Shown here one piece after another: positions 1-8,781 of a stretch of 61,124 nt of DNA (its first letter is position 1; every line of letters starts with the position of its first letter). The notes beneath the pieces were generated by a model. That model made no database searches, was not told where the DNA came from, and saw only the letters and a list, made by a program, of their open reading frames with translations. A program made the translations under genes and the position numbers. Source of the stretch: JABDAD01 sp964409695 (GTDB lineage: Bacteria > Pseudomonadota > Alphaproteobacteria > Rickettsiales > Rickettsiaceae); assembly GCA_964409695.1 (NCBI GenBank), contig CAYPDX010000002.1, forward strand, positions 1-61,124, written 5' to 3'.

Positions 1-221
1 GACGCACGAGCATCTACTTGGGCGACACCTCTTCATATAATAGCGATAGTGGTTATGTGTTATTAACAAAGGTTATATTTTACAGTAACAGTAGCTGCAA
101 AGCCTATCGTAGAATTGTGGTGATTCTTTTTGACTTCTAAGCAAGAGGTACAATCAGCATCTTTGTCAGATAATACCATTCATAAAATAGTTTTGCTAGT
201 ATTCCAAAAAATTATTGAGAA
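1..221. other. Left-edge segment upstream of coxC, no gene assigned
   Basis: Two plus-strand frames run in from the edge. One ends at base 66 and would give a hydrophobic 21-residue tail; the other ends at base 146 and would give a 48-residue tail. Neither tail is recognisable, and they overlap, so at most one is real. The stretch between about 150 and 272 is AT-rich leader sequence before coxC, with no clear promoter or ribosome binding site. Confidence 0.3.
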
Positions 222-272
222 ATGGGTCCAGTTGGATTAGAATCCCTAGATATATCTATAAAACAAAAAATT

Positions 273-1094
273 ATGTCAGAAAATCATACTCATCCATTTC
301 ATTTAGTGAATCCAAGCCCATGGCCGATTTGCACAGCATTTTCATTGTTTTTTGTAACATTGGGCGCAACGCTGTCATTTCATGGGCATGTAATTGGGCA
401 TGGTTTTTGTGCGCTAGGTTTTATTTCTTTGATTGCCACGGTTTTTTCTTGGTGGAAGGATATAGTTAATGAAGGCAGGCAAGATAAAGCTCATACAGAA
501 GAAGTTAGGCATGGTCTACGCATTGCAATGGCTTTATTTATTTTGTCAGAAGTTGTCTTTTTTGCTGCATTTTTTGGATCGTTTTTTAAAGCATGGCTGG
601 AGCCTGTACATCTTCTTGATGGAGTGTGGGCTACAGTATTAAGTACTTGGCCACCTGCTGGTATAGTAACGTTTGATGCGTGGGACATTCCATTCATAAA
701 TACGCTTATACTCTTATTATCTGGCACAACTGTTACATGGGCTCATTATGAGATCGATGATAATAATCAAGCGGCAACAACGCGCGCTTTAGGTATTACA
801 GTGCTACTTGGCATCACTTTCACATGTTTTCAGGCGTTTGAGTATTTTCATGCGCCATTTAAATTTCATGAAGGTATTTATCCAGCTAATTTCTATTTAG
901 CTACCGGTTTCCATGGTCTTCATGTAATTATAGGAACTATATTTCTTGCTGTATGTTATTTTAGGTCTAAAAATGGCCATTTTATTAAAGGTAATGGCCA
1001 TTTAGGATTTGAATTCGCTGCATGGTATTGGCATTTCGTAGATGTAGTATGGCTGTTCTTATTTGTATTTGTGTACGTGCTGTCAGGGAAGTAA
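273..1094 (+). CDS. coxC: Cytochrome c oxidase subunit III
   Basis: This is a core subunit of the aa3-type terminal oxidase of the inner membrane; it stabilises subunit I and lies beside its proton-uptake route. The 273-residue product has the family's seven hydrophobic segments, an N-terminal HPFHLVNPSPWP motif, the SEVVFFAAFF helix with its conserved Glu, the FHGLHVIIG segment and the C-terminal WYWHFVDVVWLFLF. An in-frame ATG at 222 would add 17 residues; the ATG at 273 is preferred because family members begin close to this MSENHTHPFH-like sequence. No clear Shine-Dalgarno sequence is visible. The gene stands apart from coxA and ctaB, which lie at the other end of the window. Its stop abuts the stop of the convergent repeat gene. 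Confidence 0.96.
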   Translation: MSENHTHPFHLVNPSPWPICTAFSLFFVTLGATLSFHGHVIGHGFCALGFISLIATVFSWWKDIVNEGRQDKAHTEEVRHGLRIAMALFILSEVVFFAAFFGSFFKAWLEPVHLLDGVWATVLSTWPPAGIVTFDAWDIPFINTLILLLSGTTVTWAHYEIDDNNQAATTRALGITVLLGITFTCFQAFEYFHAPFKFHEGIYPANFYLATGFHGLHVIIGTIFLAVCYFRSKNGHFIKGNGHLGFEFAAWYWHFVDVVWLFLFVFVYVLSGK

Positions 1095-2228
1095 TCATTT
1101 ACCATATAATGAAGGAATGCTTTTAAAAGTCAGAGCTGCACTTATAGTTGTTGGACTAGTTCTTTCGCTTGCTTTGTTTGTTACTGGAAGTTCCCATCTT
1201 AGATGCTTAGCTTTAGTTACTAGATCGCCAAGTTTTTTAGTACGCTCGTCCTCATCCGTTATCAATGCTATTTTTTGCTGGGCTCTATCAAGTGCTTGAG
1301 CCCCTTCTTCTTTAGAGCTACCTATTGGATATTTATCTCCAGAGATTGTTGATAGTATGCTTAATGACTCCTTATCAGTTTTTGAGAGTAAATAATCAAG
1401 TACTCTATTTCTAGTGGAAGTGGAAGAATGAGGGAAAAAACTACTAAACTCGTAGCCATCTTTAATATCGTAGTCAATTTCTCCTGTCTCTGTTTCTTGA
1501 GTAGATTTAGCCAATATACCGGATATTACAATATCGCAAGTATCTTTTACTCTTGCTTCAGAGAATAATCCTTCTGCAATTCGTTGAGCTTCATCCTGAG
1601 TTGCAATCTCTCTAGCAACAATTCCAGTCAGCGCATTTAGAGATTCTTGGTTGTTTATAGAAAGTAGGTGATCTATTAAACGCAGCCTAGTGTCTGTGGT
1701 TGAGGAATACTTAAGTAAGTATCCGGCGCTTTCACCGAGGAATATGCAAGTATTTTCTATCCTATCTGCAGCCAATAAATTTTCTGCAATCATAGCAGAT
1801 GTTTCTCGAGGCGTTCTATTGCTATGTGCAATACTCTGTAAGGTTTCAGTGTTTATCCTACTTGGAGTAGCGAGTAAATACTCATCAAGCACTCGATGTT
1901 TTGTCTCGTCTTTAGTTTTATTGAGTAAATTAGTTATATTATAACCACTTAAAATACGACAAGTAACCCGCATTTTATCTGGAGCCAATAAATTTTCTGC
2001 AATCATAGCAGATGTTTCTCGAGGTGTTTTATCATCCCTTGCAATTGCAAATAAAGTATAAATCGATTTTTCATCGTTAGTAGGCAGCAATTTAGAAATC
2101 AAAGCATTTGTAACATCATGATTTTCAGATTCCAAAAGAATCTTGAGTGGCTTGGAAGCTTCTATAGAATATAGACAAACGTTGGCTTCAAGACATTTGG
2201 TAAAATTTTTATCAATCAATAATTTCAT
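1095..2228 (-). CDS. Repeat protein with about 71-residue units, unknown function
   Basis: I do not recognise this 377-residue protein. It is built from about four helical-looking units that contain a basic-residue/LLD-x-LL helix, a Ser-Leu-x-x-Leu-x-x-Ile segment, an E-x-x-x-IAE-x-LL helix and a conserved TC. Two neighbouring units share the identical peptide TPRETSAMIAENLLA, and the DNA under them is identical over about 41 bases (1771-1811 and 1984-2024), 213 bases (71 codons) apart. No signal peptide or membrane segment is seen. The C-terminal 60 residues are Ser/Thr-rich and probably unstructured. The architecture fits a helical-repeat binding protein, perhaps a host-directed effector; that role is inference. 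It is monocistronic and convergent with coxC. Confidence 0.6.
   Translation of the reverse strand: MKLLIDKNFTKCLEANVCLYSIEASKPLKILLESENHDVTNALISKLLPTNDEKSIYTLFAIARDDKTPRETSAMIAENLLAPDKMRVTCRILSGYNITNLLNKTKDETKHRVLDEYLLATPSRINTETLQSIAHSNRTPRETSAMIAENLLAADRIENTCIFLGESAGYLLKYSSTTDTRLRLIDHLLSINNQESLNALTGIVAREIATQDEAQRIAEGLFSEARVKDTCDIVISGILAKSTQETETGEIDYDIKDGYEFSSFFPHSSTSTRNRVLDYLLSKTDKESLSILSTISGDKYPIGSSKEEGAQALDRAQQKIALITDEDERTKKLGDLVTKAKHLRWELPVTNKASERTSPTTISAALTFKSIPSLYGK
1771..2024 (-). repeat. Near-identical 41-bp internal gene repeats, 213 bp apart
   Basis: The segments at 1771-1811 and 1984-2024 are identical and encode the same peptide in adjacent units of the repeat protein. Such identity at the DNA level, including synonymous sites, suggests recent unit duplication or gene conversion inside the gene. 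Confidence 0.85.
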
Positions 2229-2430
2229 TGCATTAGTAGCGTCATCTGTATTAGGCTTAGCAGTTAATAAATATTGAAATAATTCAGAATGATATTTTAT
2301 ATCTACACATTAATTTAATGAGATAATACTTGTATAATAAAAATAGTTTTAAAAACTTATTACTTTCGAAAAGTTGCTAAAATGAGACGTTTTTAATACT
2401 AAAAAACTAATTTAAAAATGGAAAATAATA
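2229..2430. other. Intergenic spacer, nothing identified
   Basis: This AT-rich spacer lies between the start of the repeat gene and the stop of hemF. It presumably holds the promoter of the minus-strand repeat gene. I see no RNA gene and no convincing hairpin. Confidence 0.4.
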
Positions 2431-3277
2431 TTAAGGCCATTTGACTTCTGGTGGCATAGACATAAGTATCGCATCAACATTGCCATTTGTCATAAGTCCA
2501 AATTTTGTTCCGCGATCGTATAAAAGGTTGAACTCAACATATCTCCCGCGTTTTACAAGTTGTTGCTCTCGTTGTTCATCTGTCCAGTTTTCAAACATTT
2601 TTTTCCGAATAATTGATGGGTAGACGTCTCTAAATGATTTGCCTACATCTTGTGTGAATGCAAAATCATTTTCAAAATTTCCACTATTTAGATAATCATA
2701 AAAAATCCCGCCAACGCCTCTTGGTTCATTTCTGTGTTTTAAGAAAAAATACTCATCACATTGTTTCTTGAATTTATCATAATATCCTAGATCATGTTTG
2801 TCGCAGGAATTTTTAAAGGCTTTATGAAATTCTTCAGTTTCTGAGGTGAGTGGAAATATAGGAGTTAGATCTCCGCCACCTCCAAACCAGGATTTAGCAG
2901 TTTCAATATAACGAGTATTGAAATGAGCAGCAGGGACAAGTGGTGAACGCATGTGGGATACAAGTGAAATACCAGTTGCAAAAAATTCACTACTTTCCTC
3001 CGTGCCTGGTATTTCTTTAGAAAATTCTTTAGAGAAATTTCCGTGTACAGTTGAGATATTTACTCCCACTTTTTCAAAGACATTCCCTTTCATTATAGNN
3101 NNNNNNNNTTATAGAGATTTCTCCGCCGCCGCCAAGCTCTCTATCCCATTTTTTTCTTTCGAATTTTCCTGGGTGAAGATTATGTTTTTGCGCGTATTCT
3201 TTTTCTATTTCTTCATAAGAATCGCATATCATATTACGTAATTCTGTAAACCAGGCGCTTGTGAGGTCTCTGCTCAT
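2431..3277 (-). CDS. hemF: Aerobic coproporphyrinogen III oxidase (carries a false assembly gap)
   Basis: The enzyme decarboxylates coproporphyrinogen III to protoporphyrinogen IX with oxygen, a late step of heme synthesis, in the cytoplasm. The N-terminal part (WDRELGGGGEISI) and the rest (VFEKVGVNISTVHG, then WFGGGGDLTPIFP) match the family in order. Ten N at 3099-3108 break the frame. The flanks share six bases (3093-3098 and 3109-3114); merging them gives one uninterrupted frame of 276 codons reading EISIMKGNVFEKV across the join, close to the usual length of about 280-300. The gene is therefore probably intact. Its start codon overlaps the lpxB stop by four bases, so the two are co-transcribed. 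Heme made here would serve the cytochrome oxidase encoded at both ends of the window. Confidence 0.95.
3099..3108. other. Run of 10 N, probably a spurious scaffold gap
   Basis: Contig ends on both sides carry the same six bases. Collapsing the overlap restores the hemF frame exactly, so little or no sequence is missing. Confidence 0.9.
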
Positions 3278-4410
3278 AGTATCTCCAAAATTTCTTTTGC
3301 TGCAAGTTTGCTAGGAGATTCTATATCGGATTTCATATTTTTCAATACTAGCTCAGTATCTTTTTTCTGTTTATCTCTTATTTTTTTGTTTGAGAGTAGA
3401 TCAGATAATTTGGACGCTATATTTTGAGATGTGCATTTCTCCTGTAATAATTCAGGTATTATCTCTCGGTTCGCAAATATGTTTATGAGATTTGCGAATT
3501 TTATCAGAACTTTAGCTTTTATATATAATCCTGTGAGCCAGTTGAGTTTATAAGCTACTATCTGCGGCGTACCGTGGATCGCAATTTCAAGTGAGTTCGT
3601 GCCTGATTTGGCAAGTGCTACGTCAGCTGCTTTATAACCTTCAAATTTATCATCTAAAATTACCAAAATATTCTCTATGTTATTTTTTGATACATATTCT
3701 TGAATGGAATTTTGTATATGCGTGTTTGCCGCTATAATCACGGTTTTTAGCTTATATTCCTTTTGTAATATTTGAACGGCTCCTAGGAAGATTGCTAAAT
3801 GTTTTCTGACCTCGCCATTCCTGCTGCCAGGAGTTACACATAATATTTTTTCATCTTTGCTAATATTATATTTTTTCCGAAAGATATTTTTATCTTCGCA
3901 GAATTGTTGTTCAAAGGCAAAATTTCCAACGAATCTGGATTTTAGCCCTTCTTTTTCAAAGTAAGGAGGTTCAAACGGAAGTATTGTAAGCAACAGATCA
4001 TAGATTTTCGCAAATTTTGCTGCTCTTTCTGGCTTATAGGCCCATACACTTGGAGCAATTATATGGACAAAGCGTGAATTAATTTGTCCTTTTAAGCTTG
4101 ATGTAATTTTGTAACAAAAACCCGGTGAATCTATGGTGATTATTATATCTGGGTTGAAAATTTTTATTGTATCTAATGTCAGTGTTATAAGCTTTTTTAG
4201 GCGAAATATATGAGGTAATATTTCAAAAATACCCATAAGACTAATTTCATTCATAGGAAAAAGTGACTTGAGGCCTGAGCCTGTCATTTTTTCTCCGCCA
4301 ATTCCCATAAATTTAATTGTCGGGTTAAGAAGCTTAAGCTCATTCATCACAAGAGAACCAATTTTATCTCCTGAATTCTCTCCTGCAATAATGAAAATCT
4401 TTTTTGACAT
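3274..4410 (-). CDS. lpxB: Lipid-A-disaccharide synthase
   Basis: LpxB (glycosyltransferase family 19) joins lipid X to UDP-2,3-diacylglucosamine to give the lipid A disaccharide at the inner membrane. The 378-residue protein is of normal length and carries the N-terminal GENSGD motif, the APSVWAYKPERA segment near residue 140, a PGSRNGEV nucleotide-binding turn and the SGTNSLEIA motif near residue 270. It is first in a two-gene unit with hemF. The divergent gene ybeY starts 30 bases away on the other strand, so the promoters must overlap. Its presence indicates that the organism makes lipid A. Confidence 0.97.
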   Translation of the reverse strand: MSKKIFIIAGENSGDKIGSLVMNELKLLNPTIKFMGIGGEKMTGSGLKSLFPMNEISLMGIFEILPHIFRLKKLITLTLDTIKIFNPDIIITIDSPGFCYKITSSLKGQINSRFVHIIAPSVWAYKPERAAKFAKIYDLLLTILPFEPPYFEKEGLKSRFVGNFAFEQQFCEDKNIFRKKYNISKDEKILCVTPGSRNGEVRKHLAIFLGAVQILQKEYKLKTVIIAANTHIQNSIQEYVSKNNIENILVILDDKFEGYKAADVALAKSGTNSLEIAIHGTPQIVAYKLNWLTGLYIKAKVLIKFANLINIFANREIIPELLQEKCTSQNIASKLSDLLSNKKIRDKQKKDTELVLKNMKSDIESPSKLAAKEILEIL

Positions 4411-4439
4411 TCTACTTCGTACTCTTATATAATAAATTC

Positions 4440-4943
4440 ATGAAGATTATAGTCGATATTATCAAAGAATACAAATCCTGGAATCAGCATAAGTTGCTTA
4501 ATAAGAAACTTATGCAAAATATTCTTGATATAACTTTGTCAGAAATTGGCAAATTCCACAAATGCAATCAAGTTGAGTTTGCAGTATTACTATGTAATAA
4601 TGAAAAAATTACTCAGTTAAATACAGAATTTCGTAATAAAGATTCGGCAACTAACGTTTTGTCTTTTCCTGATAGGGACTTACATTATCTTGAAACTAGC
4701 GAGGATACATTTACAGGCGATATAAATCTTGGCGATATTGCAATGGCTTATGATACAATAGACCAAGAAGCCAAAGCTTTTGATATCAGTTTTGAAAATC
4801 ATTGTACTCATCTGTTAGTGCATGCTATACTCCATTTGATAGGATATGATCATGAAGAAGATGAAGATTCTGAGATGATGGAAAATTTAGAAATAAAAAT
4901 ACTAAAGAAACTTCACATAAAAAAGCCTCCAATATATGCCTAA
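4440..4943 (+). CDS. ybeY: Endoribonuclease YbeY, rRNA maturation factor
   Basis: YbeY is a zinc-dependent endoribonuclease involved in 16S rRNA 3'-end maturation and ribosome quality control. The zinc motif H-x3-H-x5-H is formed by His128, His132 and His138 in the segment HAILHLIGYDH. The 167-residue length is typical. The ATG at 4440 was chosen over an in-frame ATG at 4404, which would overlap the divergent lpxB start and add an unrelated hydrophobic stretch. The end overlaps corC by eight bases, a pairing common in alphaproteobacteria. Confidence 0.96.
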   Translation: MKIIVDIIKEYKSWNQHKLLNKKLMQNILDITLSEIGKFHKCNQVEFAVLLCNNEKITQLNTEFRNKDSATNVLSFPDRDLHYLETSEDTFTGDINLGDIAMAYDTIDQEAKAFDISFENHCTHLLVHAILHLIGYDHEEDEDSEMMENLEIKILKKLHIKKPPIYA

Positions 4944-5820
4944 AAAACACACAAAACCACCAGTCAATAAAGAAAAAAGAAGAACACTTATTCAAGTTTT
5001 GAAGAGCTTTTTTACATGCTATCTTAGTAACAAGAATATAGAGAAAAGAAGTAACCACGATTCATTTGAAGATACAATTGATGAAATCAAAACCACAGCA
5101 GACCTTTTGTCGGAAGAGGAAAAACATATTTTTAACAATTTTCTCCTTTTTGGACAGAAAACTCTAATAAAAGTCATGATACCCAGAAGTGATCTTTGTG
5201 CTGTTCCAGTTACGTGTTCTTTATCTGAAATAAGCAAGATAGTTGTAGAAAATGGTCATGCAAGAACTTTAGTCTATGAAGATACACTCGATAATATTTT
5301 GGGTTTTGTTCATATTAAAGATCTGTTTAATACTATTGTTCAGAAGAAAGAATATAATTTGAAGAAACTGGTTAGAAAACCGATAGTTTCTGCTCCTTCA
5401 ATGAAGTTAGTAGATCTTCTTGCAGAGATGCAGAAGATGAAGACTCATATTGCCATTATTTTAGATGAATATGGTGGTACAGATGGTATCGTTACAATTG
5501 AAGATATTATGGAAGAAATAGTTGGGCAGATTGATGATGAGCACGATGCTGAAGACGAAGTTATAGAGCATTTTAAAATAATCAATCCTAGTACAATATT
5601 GTGTAATGCTCGGGTTCATGTTGATGAAATTGAAAAATTACTCGGCGTGAAATTAAAAAAACATGATGAATATTATGAAACTGTTGGCGGTTTGGTGCTA
5701 GCAAGGGCAGGTCATTTTCCAAAAGCTGGAAGTACTATAATTATTGAAGATAATATTTTGGTTGAAGTAGTAGAATCTACTGCTAGAAGCATAAAAACTC
5801 TTAAATTCGTAAAAAAATAA
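4936..5820 (+). CDS. corC: CBS-domain hemolysin-related protein, CorC/TlyC family
   Basis: The 294-residue soluble protein has two CBS domains (about residues 70-200, with the hallmark DEYGGTDGIVTIEDI) followed by a C-terminal transporter-associated CorC_HlyC domain ending near residue 290. The family is linked to magnesium/cobalt efflux; the Rickettsia homologue TlyC has been described as a membranolytic factor, which sequence alone cannot show here. It has no membrane segment or signal peptide. Translation is coupled to ybeY by an eight-base overlap, and map follows two bases after its stop. Confidence 0.92.
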   Translation: MPKKHTKPPVNKEKRRTLIQVLKSFFTCYLSNKNIEKRSNHDSFEDTIDEIKTTADLLSEEEKHIFNNFLLFGQKTLIKVMIPRSDLCAVPVTCSLSEISKIVVENGHARTLVYEDTLDNILGFVHIKDLFNTIVQKKEYNLKKLVRKPIVSAPSMKLVDLLAEMQKMKTHIAIILDEYGGTDGIVTIEDIMEEIVGQIDDEHDAEDEVIEHFKIINPSTILCNARVHVDEIEKLLGVKLKKHDEYYETVGGLVLARAGHFPKAGSTIIIEDNILVEVVESTARSIKTLKFVKK

Positions 5821-5822
5821 AT

Positions 5823-6602
5823 ATGTCAGTTACGATACATACCGAGGAAGATTTTGATAAAATGCGTAAAGCTGGAAAGCTTGCGGCAGAAGTTCTTGAT
5901 TATATAACTGATTTTGTAAAAGTTGGTGTTTCAACAAATTATCTAAATGATTTGTGCCATGAATTTATTATCTCCCATAATGCAATTCCGGCTCCTTTGA
6001 ATTACAGAGGGTTCCCTAAATCAATATGTACATCAATAAATCACGTTGTTTGCCATGGTATTCCTAGTGAAAAAACTTTAAAAAATGGTGATATTCTAAA
6101 TATAGATGTGACTGTTATAGTTGATGGCTGGCATGGTGATACAAGTAGAATGTATTTAATAGGTGATGTTGCTATAAAACCAAAGCGTCTTGTGCAGGTT
6201 ACATATGAAGCGATGATGATAGGGATTGAGATGGTGAAGCCGGGAGTAAGGCTTGGGGATATAGGTAATGCCATTCAGTGTCATGCCGAAAAACATAATT
6301 ATTCTGTTGTAAGAGATTATTGTGGACATGGAATTGGGAAAGTATTTCATGCAGAGCCATCGATATTACATTATGGGAAAGTTGGCTCAGGAATGGCTTT
6401 AGAGGAAGGAATGTTTTTTACAATTGAGCCAATGGTAAATGTTGGCGGGTATGAAACTATTTTGAGTTCTATAGATGATTGGACCGTAACTACTCGTGAT
6501 AAGTCATTATCTGCTCAATTTGAACATACTATTGGTGTTACAAAGGATGGGTATGAGATTTTTACAAAATCTCCTAAAAATCTCAATTATCCTCCATATT
6601 AA
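5823..6602 (+). CDS. map: Methionine aminopeptidase, type I
   Basis: This cytosolic metalloenzyme removes the initiator methionine from nascent proteins. The 259 residues include the HGIPSEK loop with the catalytic His, the metal ligands in DVTVIVDGWHGDTSRMY, GHGIG, the EPMVNVGG Glu and the C-terminal QFEHTIGVT Glu. No N-terminal zinc-finger or SH3-binding extension is present, as expected for the bacterial type Ia form. It sits in the ybeY-corC-map-radC unit with almost no spacing. Confidence 0.97.
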   Translation: MSVTIHTEEDFDKMRKAGKLAAEVLDYITDFVKVGVSTNYLNDLCHEFIISHNAIPAPLNYRGFPKSICTSINHVVCHGIPSEKTLKNGDILNIDVTVIVDGWHGDTSRMYLIGDVAIKPKRLVQVTYEAMMIGIEMVKPGVRLGDIGNAIQCHAEKHNYSVVRDYCGHGIGKVFHAEPSILHYGKVGSGMALEEGMFFTIEPMVNVGGYETILSSIDDWTVTTRDKSLSAQFEHTIGVTKDGYEIFTKSPKNLNYPPY

Positions 6603-6606
6603 TGCT

Positions 6607-7278
6607 ATGACAGATATGGTTGCAGGTCATAGAAAGCGTTTGAAAGAAAGATTTATGATCTCTCCAGAATCTTTGCCTGATTATGAAATTCTAGAGCTTG
6701 TACTTTTTAACGCTTTGCCTAGAAGAGACGTTAAAATTCTTGCTAAATCTTTGATTTCTCAATATGGAAATTTTGCAAAAGTAATAAATTTTGATGAAAA
6801 TCATATTAATGAATCTGATGAGATTTCTCCATCTGTAAATTTCCAGTTTCAACTACTTAAGGAATCTCTCAAGAGATTGCTTAAAGAGAATATTTCGCAA
6901 AAAACTTTGCTTAATAATTGGAATGCATTATACGATTATTTGCAAGCAGATATGGGGCACCTTAATATTGAGCATTTTAGAATATTATATCTTAATACAA
7001 AAAATTTCCTAATAGCAGATGAAGTCCATGCAACAGGCACTATAGATCAAGCTTCTGTATATCCGAGGGAGATATTAAAAAAGGCAATTTTTCATGGAGC
7101 GGCTTCAGTTATTCTTGCGCATAATCATCCAAGCGGAGTAACAAAACCATCAAAGTCTGATATAATAATTACAACAAAAATTATGGAAGCTTGTAAAATG
7201 ATTGATGTAAATGTACATGATCATATAATAATAGCTGGAAATGATGTGTTTAGCTTTAAGTCTAACAATTTATTGTGA
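6607..7278 (+). CDS. radC: RadC/JAMM family DNA-repair-associated protein
   Basis: The 223-residue protein combines an N-terminal helix-hairpin-helix-like UPF0758 domain (DYEILELVLFNALPRRDV) with a C-terminal JAMM metalloprotease-fold domain carrying HNHPSGVTKPSKSD. RadC was linked to recombinational repair, but its biochemical activity remains uncertain. The ATG at 6607 is preferred: it falls five bases after the map stop and starts with the expected AGHRKRLKERF sequence. Upstream in-frame starts would lie inside map. Confidence 0.93.
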   Translation: MTDMVAGHRKRLKERFMISPESLPDYEILELVLFNALPRRDVKILAKSLISQYGNFAKVINFDENHINESDEISPSVNFQFQLLKESLKRLLKENISQKTLLNNWNALYDYLQADMGHLNIEHFRILYLNTKNFLIADEVHATGTIDQASVYPREILKKAIFHGAASVILAHNHPSGVTKPSKSDIIITTKIMEACKMIDVNVHDHIIIAGNDVFSFKSNNLL

Positions 7279-7286
7279 AGTAAATA

Positions 7287-8345
7287 ATGCTTGAATCTCT
7301 TATTTGGCATATTCAAAATTTTATAAATAGTCCTAAGCTATATCTATTACCTATGTCCATATTATTAAGCATAATTCTCTCTGTGGTTTTTATTCTTATA
7401 GCTGTGCCTATTCTTCGTAAATTCAATATTGTTGATATACCAAGTAGTAGGAGAGTGCACAAAAAACCAACTGTGCGAGGTGGCGGAATTGCGTTAGTTT
7501 TTACTTTTCTACTTTCAATATATTTAATGGATAAATATACAGAAGAGCAGTTTAACATGAATAGCCTGCTTCTCCCTATAGGTTTGCTTGGCCTTGTTTC
7601 TTTTGTTGATGATGTAAAAAATCTTGGAATCTTTATAAGACTTGGAGCTCACTTTATTGCTGCTTACTTATGTCTTGAAGCATATTTAGCTCCGCATCTA
7701 ATATTTAGAGGTGAGTTAATACCAGGGCTTGATATGGCATTATCGGTTTTTGCACTTGTTTCTTTTCTTAATATTTATAATTTTTTAGATGGTATAGATG
7801 GAATAAGCGCTATGCAATCTATCCATTTAAGTCTAACAACCTTACTACTTTGCATTGTAAGGGATAAGGTTATCATAAATATAGATATGGTATTTTACAG
7901 TAGCGCCATATTACTTGGATGTTCCATTGGGTTTTTATTCTTCAATTGGCATCCTGCAAAGTTGTTCTTAGGTGATGTTGGAAGTACTCTACTCGGGATT
8001 TTGCATGGTATGAATCTACTTATAATTGCAGCGTCAAGCGAAAGATTATTTTTAGCAGCTGCTATTTCAAGCCTTTATTACATAGCAGATGGTGGGATCA
8101 CAATTTTGATACGCATAATAAATAAAGAGAAGTTTTGGCTTCCGCATTTGAATCATTTTTTCCAGCAGGCTGGTAGAAAAGGTATGAATCATACTGAGGT
8201 TGTCAAAAAAATTACTATTTGTAATGGTGTTTTGCTAGTTCTCTCAATTATGTCTATATATTTGCCTCATATTTCCATTATTTTTTCAATAATTACAGTA
8301 GCTTATACGCTCGTACATTTTCAGCATGACAAATTACAGTCTTAA
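7287..8345 (+). CDS. WecA/MraY-family undecaprenyl-phosphate sugar-phosphate transferase
   Basis: This polytopic inner-membrane enzyme (352 residues, about ten hydrophobic segments) belongs to the family that transfers a sugar-1-phosphate from a UDP-sugar to undecaprenyl phosphate. Family signatures are VDDVKNLG near residue 108, NFLDGIDGISAMQ (Mg-binding Asp residues) near 165 and FLGDVGSTLLG near 230. The C-terminal loop LPHLNHFFQQAG resembles the WecA/WbpL type more than MraY, so the likely product is a lipid-linked GlcNAc-like precursor for a surface polysaccharide. The exact sugar cannot be told. It starts eight bases after radC and overlaps the next gene by 20 bases. Confidence 0.85.
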   Translation: MLESLIWHIQNFINSPKLYLLPMSILLSIILSVVFILIAVPILRKFNIVDIPSSRRVHKKPTVRGGGIALVFTFLLSIYLMDKYTEEQFNMNSLLLPIGLLGLVSFVDDVKNLGIFIRLGAHFIAAYLCLEAYLAPHLIFRGELIPGLDMALSVFALVSFLNIYNFLDGIDGISAMQSIHLSLTTLLLCIVRDKVIINIDMVFYSSAILLGCSIGFLFFNWHPAKLFLGDVGSTLLGILHGMNLLIIAASSERLFLAAAISSLYYIADGGITILIRIINKEKFWLPHLNHFFQQAGRKGMNHTEVVKKITICNGVLLVLSIMSIYLPHISIIFSIITVAYTLVHFQHDKLQS

Positions 8346-8631
8346 ACAGACTATAGAATCTGTTCTTCGGAAAGCTTATGCCAAAAAGGGGCCGTTATTT
8401 GCAGAAATAATGATAAATTGGAAATCCATCATTGGTGCAGAAATGAGTGATCAAATAGAGCCTTATAATATAAAACATTATATAGCAAATGGTGAGAAAG
8501 TAGCAAGTCTAGCGCTAAAACTAGAAAAAAATGCGAATATTTTAGAAATCCAATTCTCGAAAATGATTATTCTAGAGAGAATTAATAATTATTTTGGATA
8601 TAGGGCTATATCTGAAATTCGTTTTTCTTAG
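8326..8631 (+). CDS. DUF721 (DciA-like) protein
   Basis: The 101-residue product matches the DUF721 pattern: a basic N-terminal helix, then FAEIMINWKSIIGAEMSDQ, then a short beta-rich KH-like part. DciA of this family loads or recruits the replicative helicase in bacteria lacking DnaC/DnaI, which includes Rickettsiales. The short length fits the minimal DciA core. It overlaps the preceding transferase gene by 20 bases, so it is the last gene of the ybeY-to-dciA unit. Confidence 0.7.
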   Translation: MTNYSLKQTIESVLRKAYAKKGPLFAEIMINWKSIIGAEMSDQIEPYNIKHYIANGEKVASLALKLEKNANILEIQFSKMIILERINNYFGYRAISEIRFS

Positions 8632-8781
8632 AGAGCCGTAATGTGACAAGTTTTACTATATCTCAATTATGTGATATTTACGCATACTAAGCTCTACAAA
8701 TAAGAGCTATAACATGTAATGTTATTAGATATTTATATGTATATGTAATTAAAATATAGCATCATTTACGGAGAATAATAA
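8632..8781. promoter_or_regulatory. Spacer with small hairpin and ribosome binding site
   Basis: A six-base-pair hairpin (AGCTCT at 8690-8695, AGAGCT at 8703-8708) may end the upstream operon. A GGAG at about 8770-8773 lies nine bases before the ATG at 8782 and supports that start. The AT-rich stretch between them probably carries the promoter of the next gene. Confidence 0.4.

Noticed and set aside
1690..1944. Plus-strand frame of 84 codons
   Set aside because: It is the antisense shadow of the repeat protein gene, with no ribosome binding site or recognisable product.
3074..3277. Separate small gene at the hemF start
   Set aside because: It is the N-terminal part of hemF, split only by the artificial N run.
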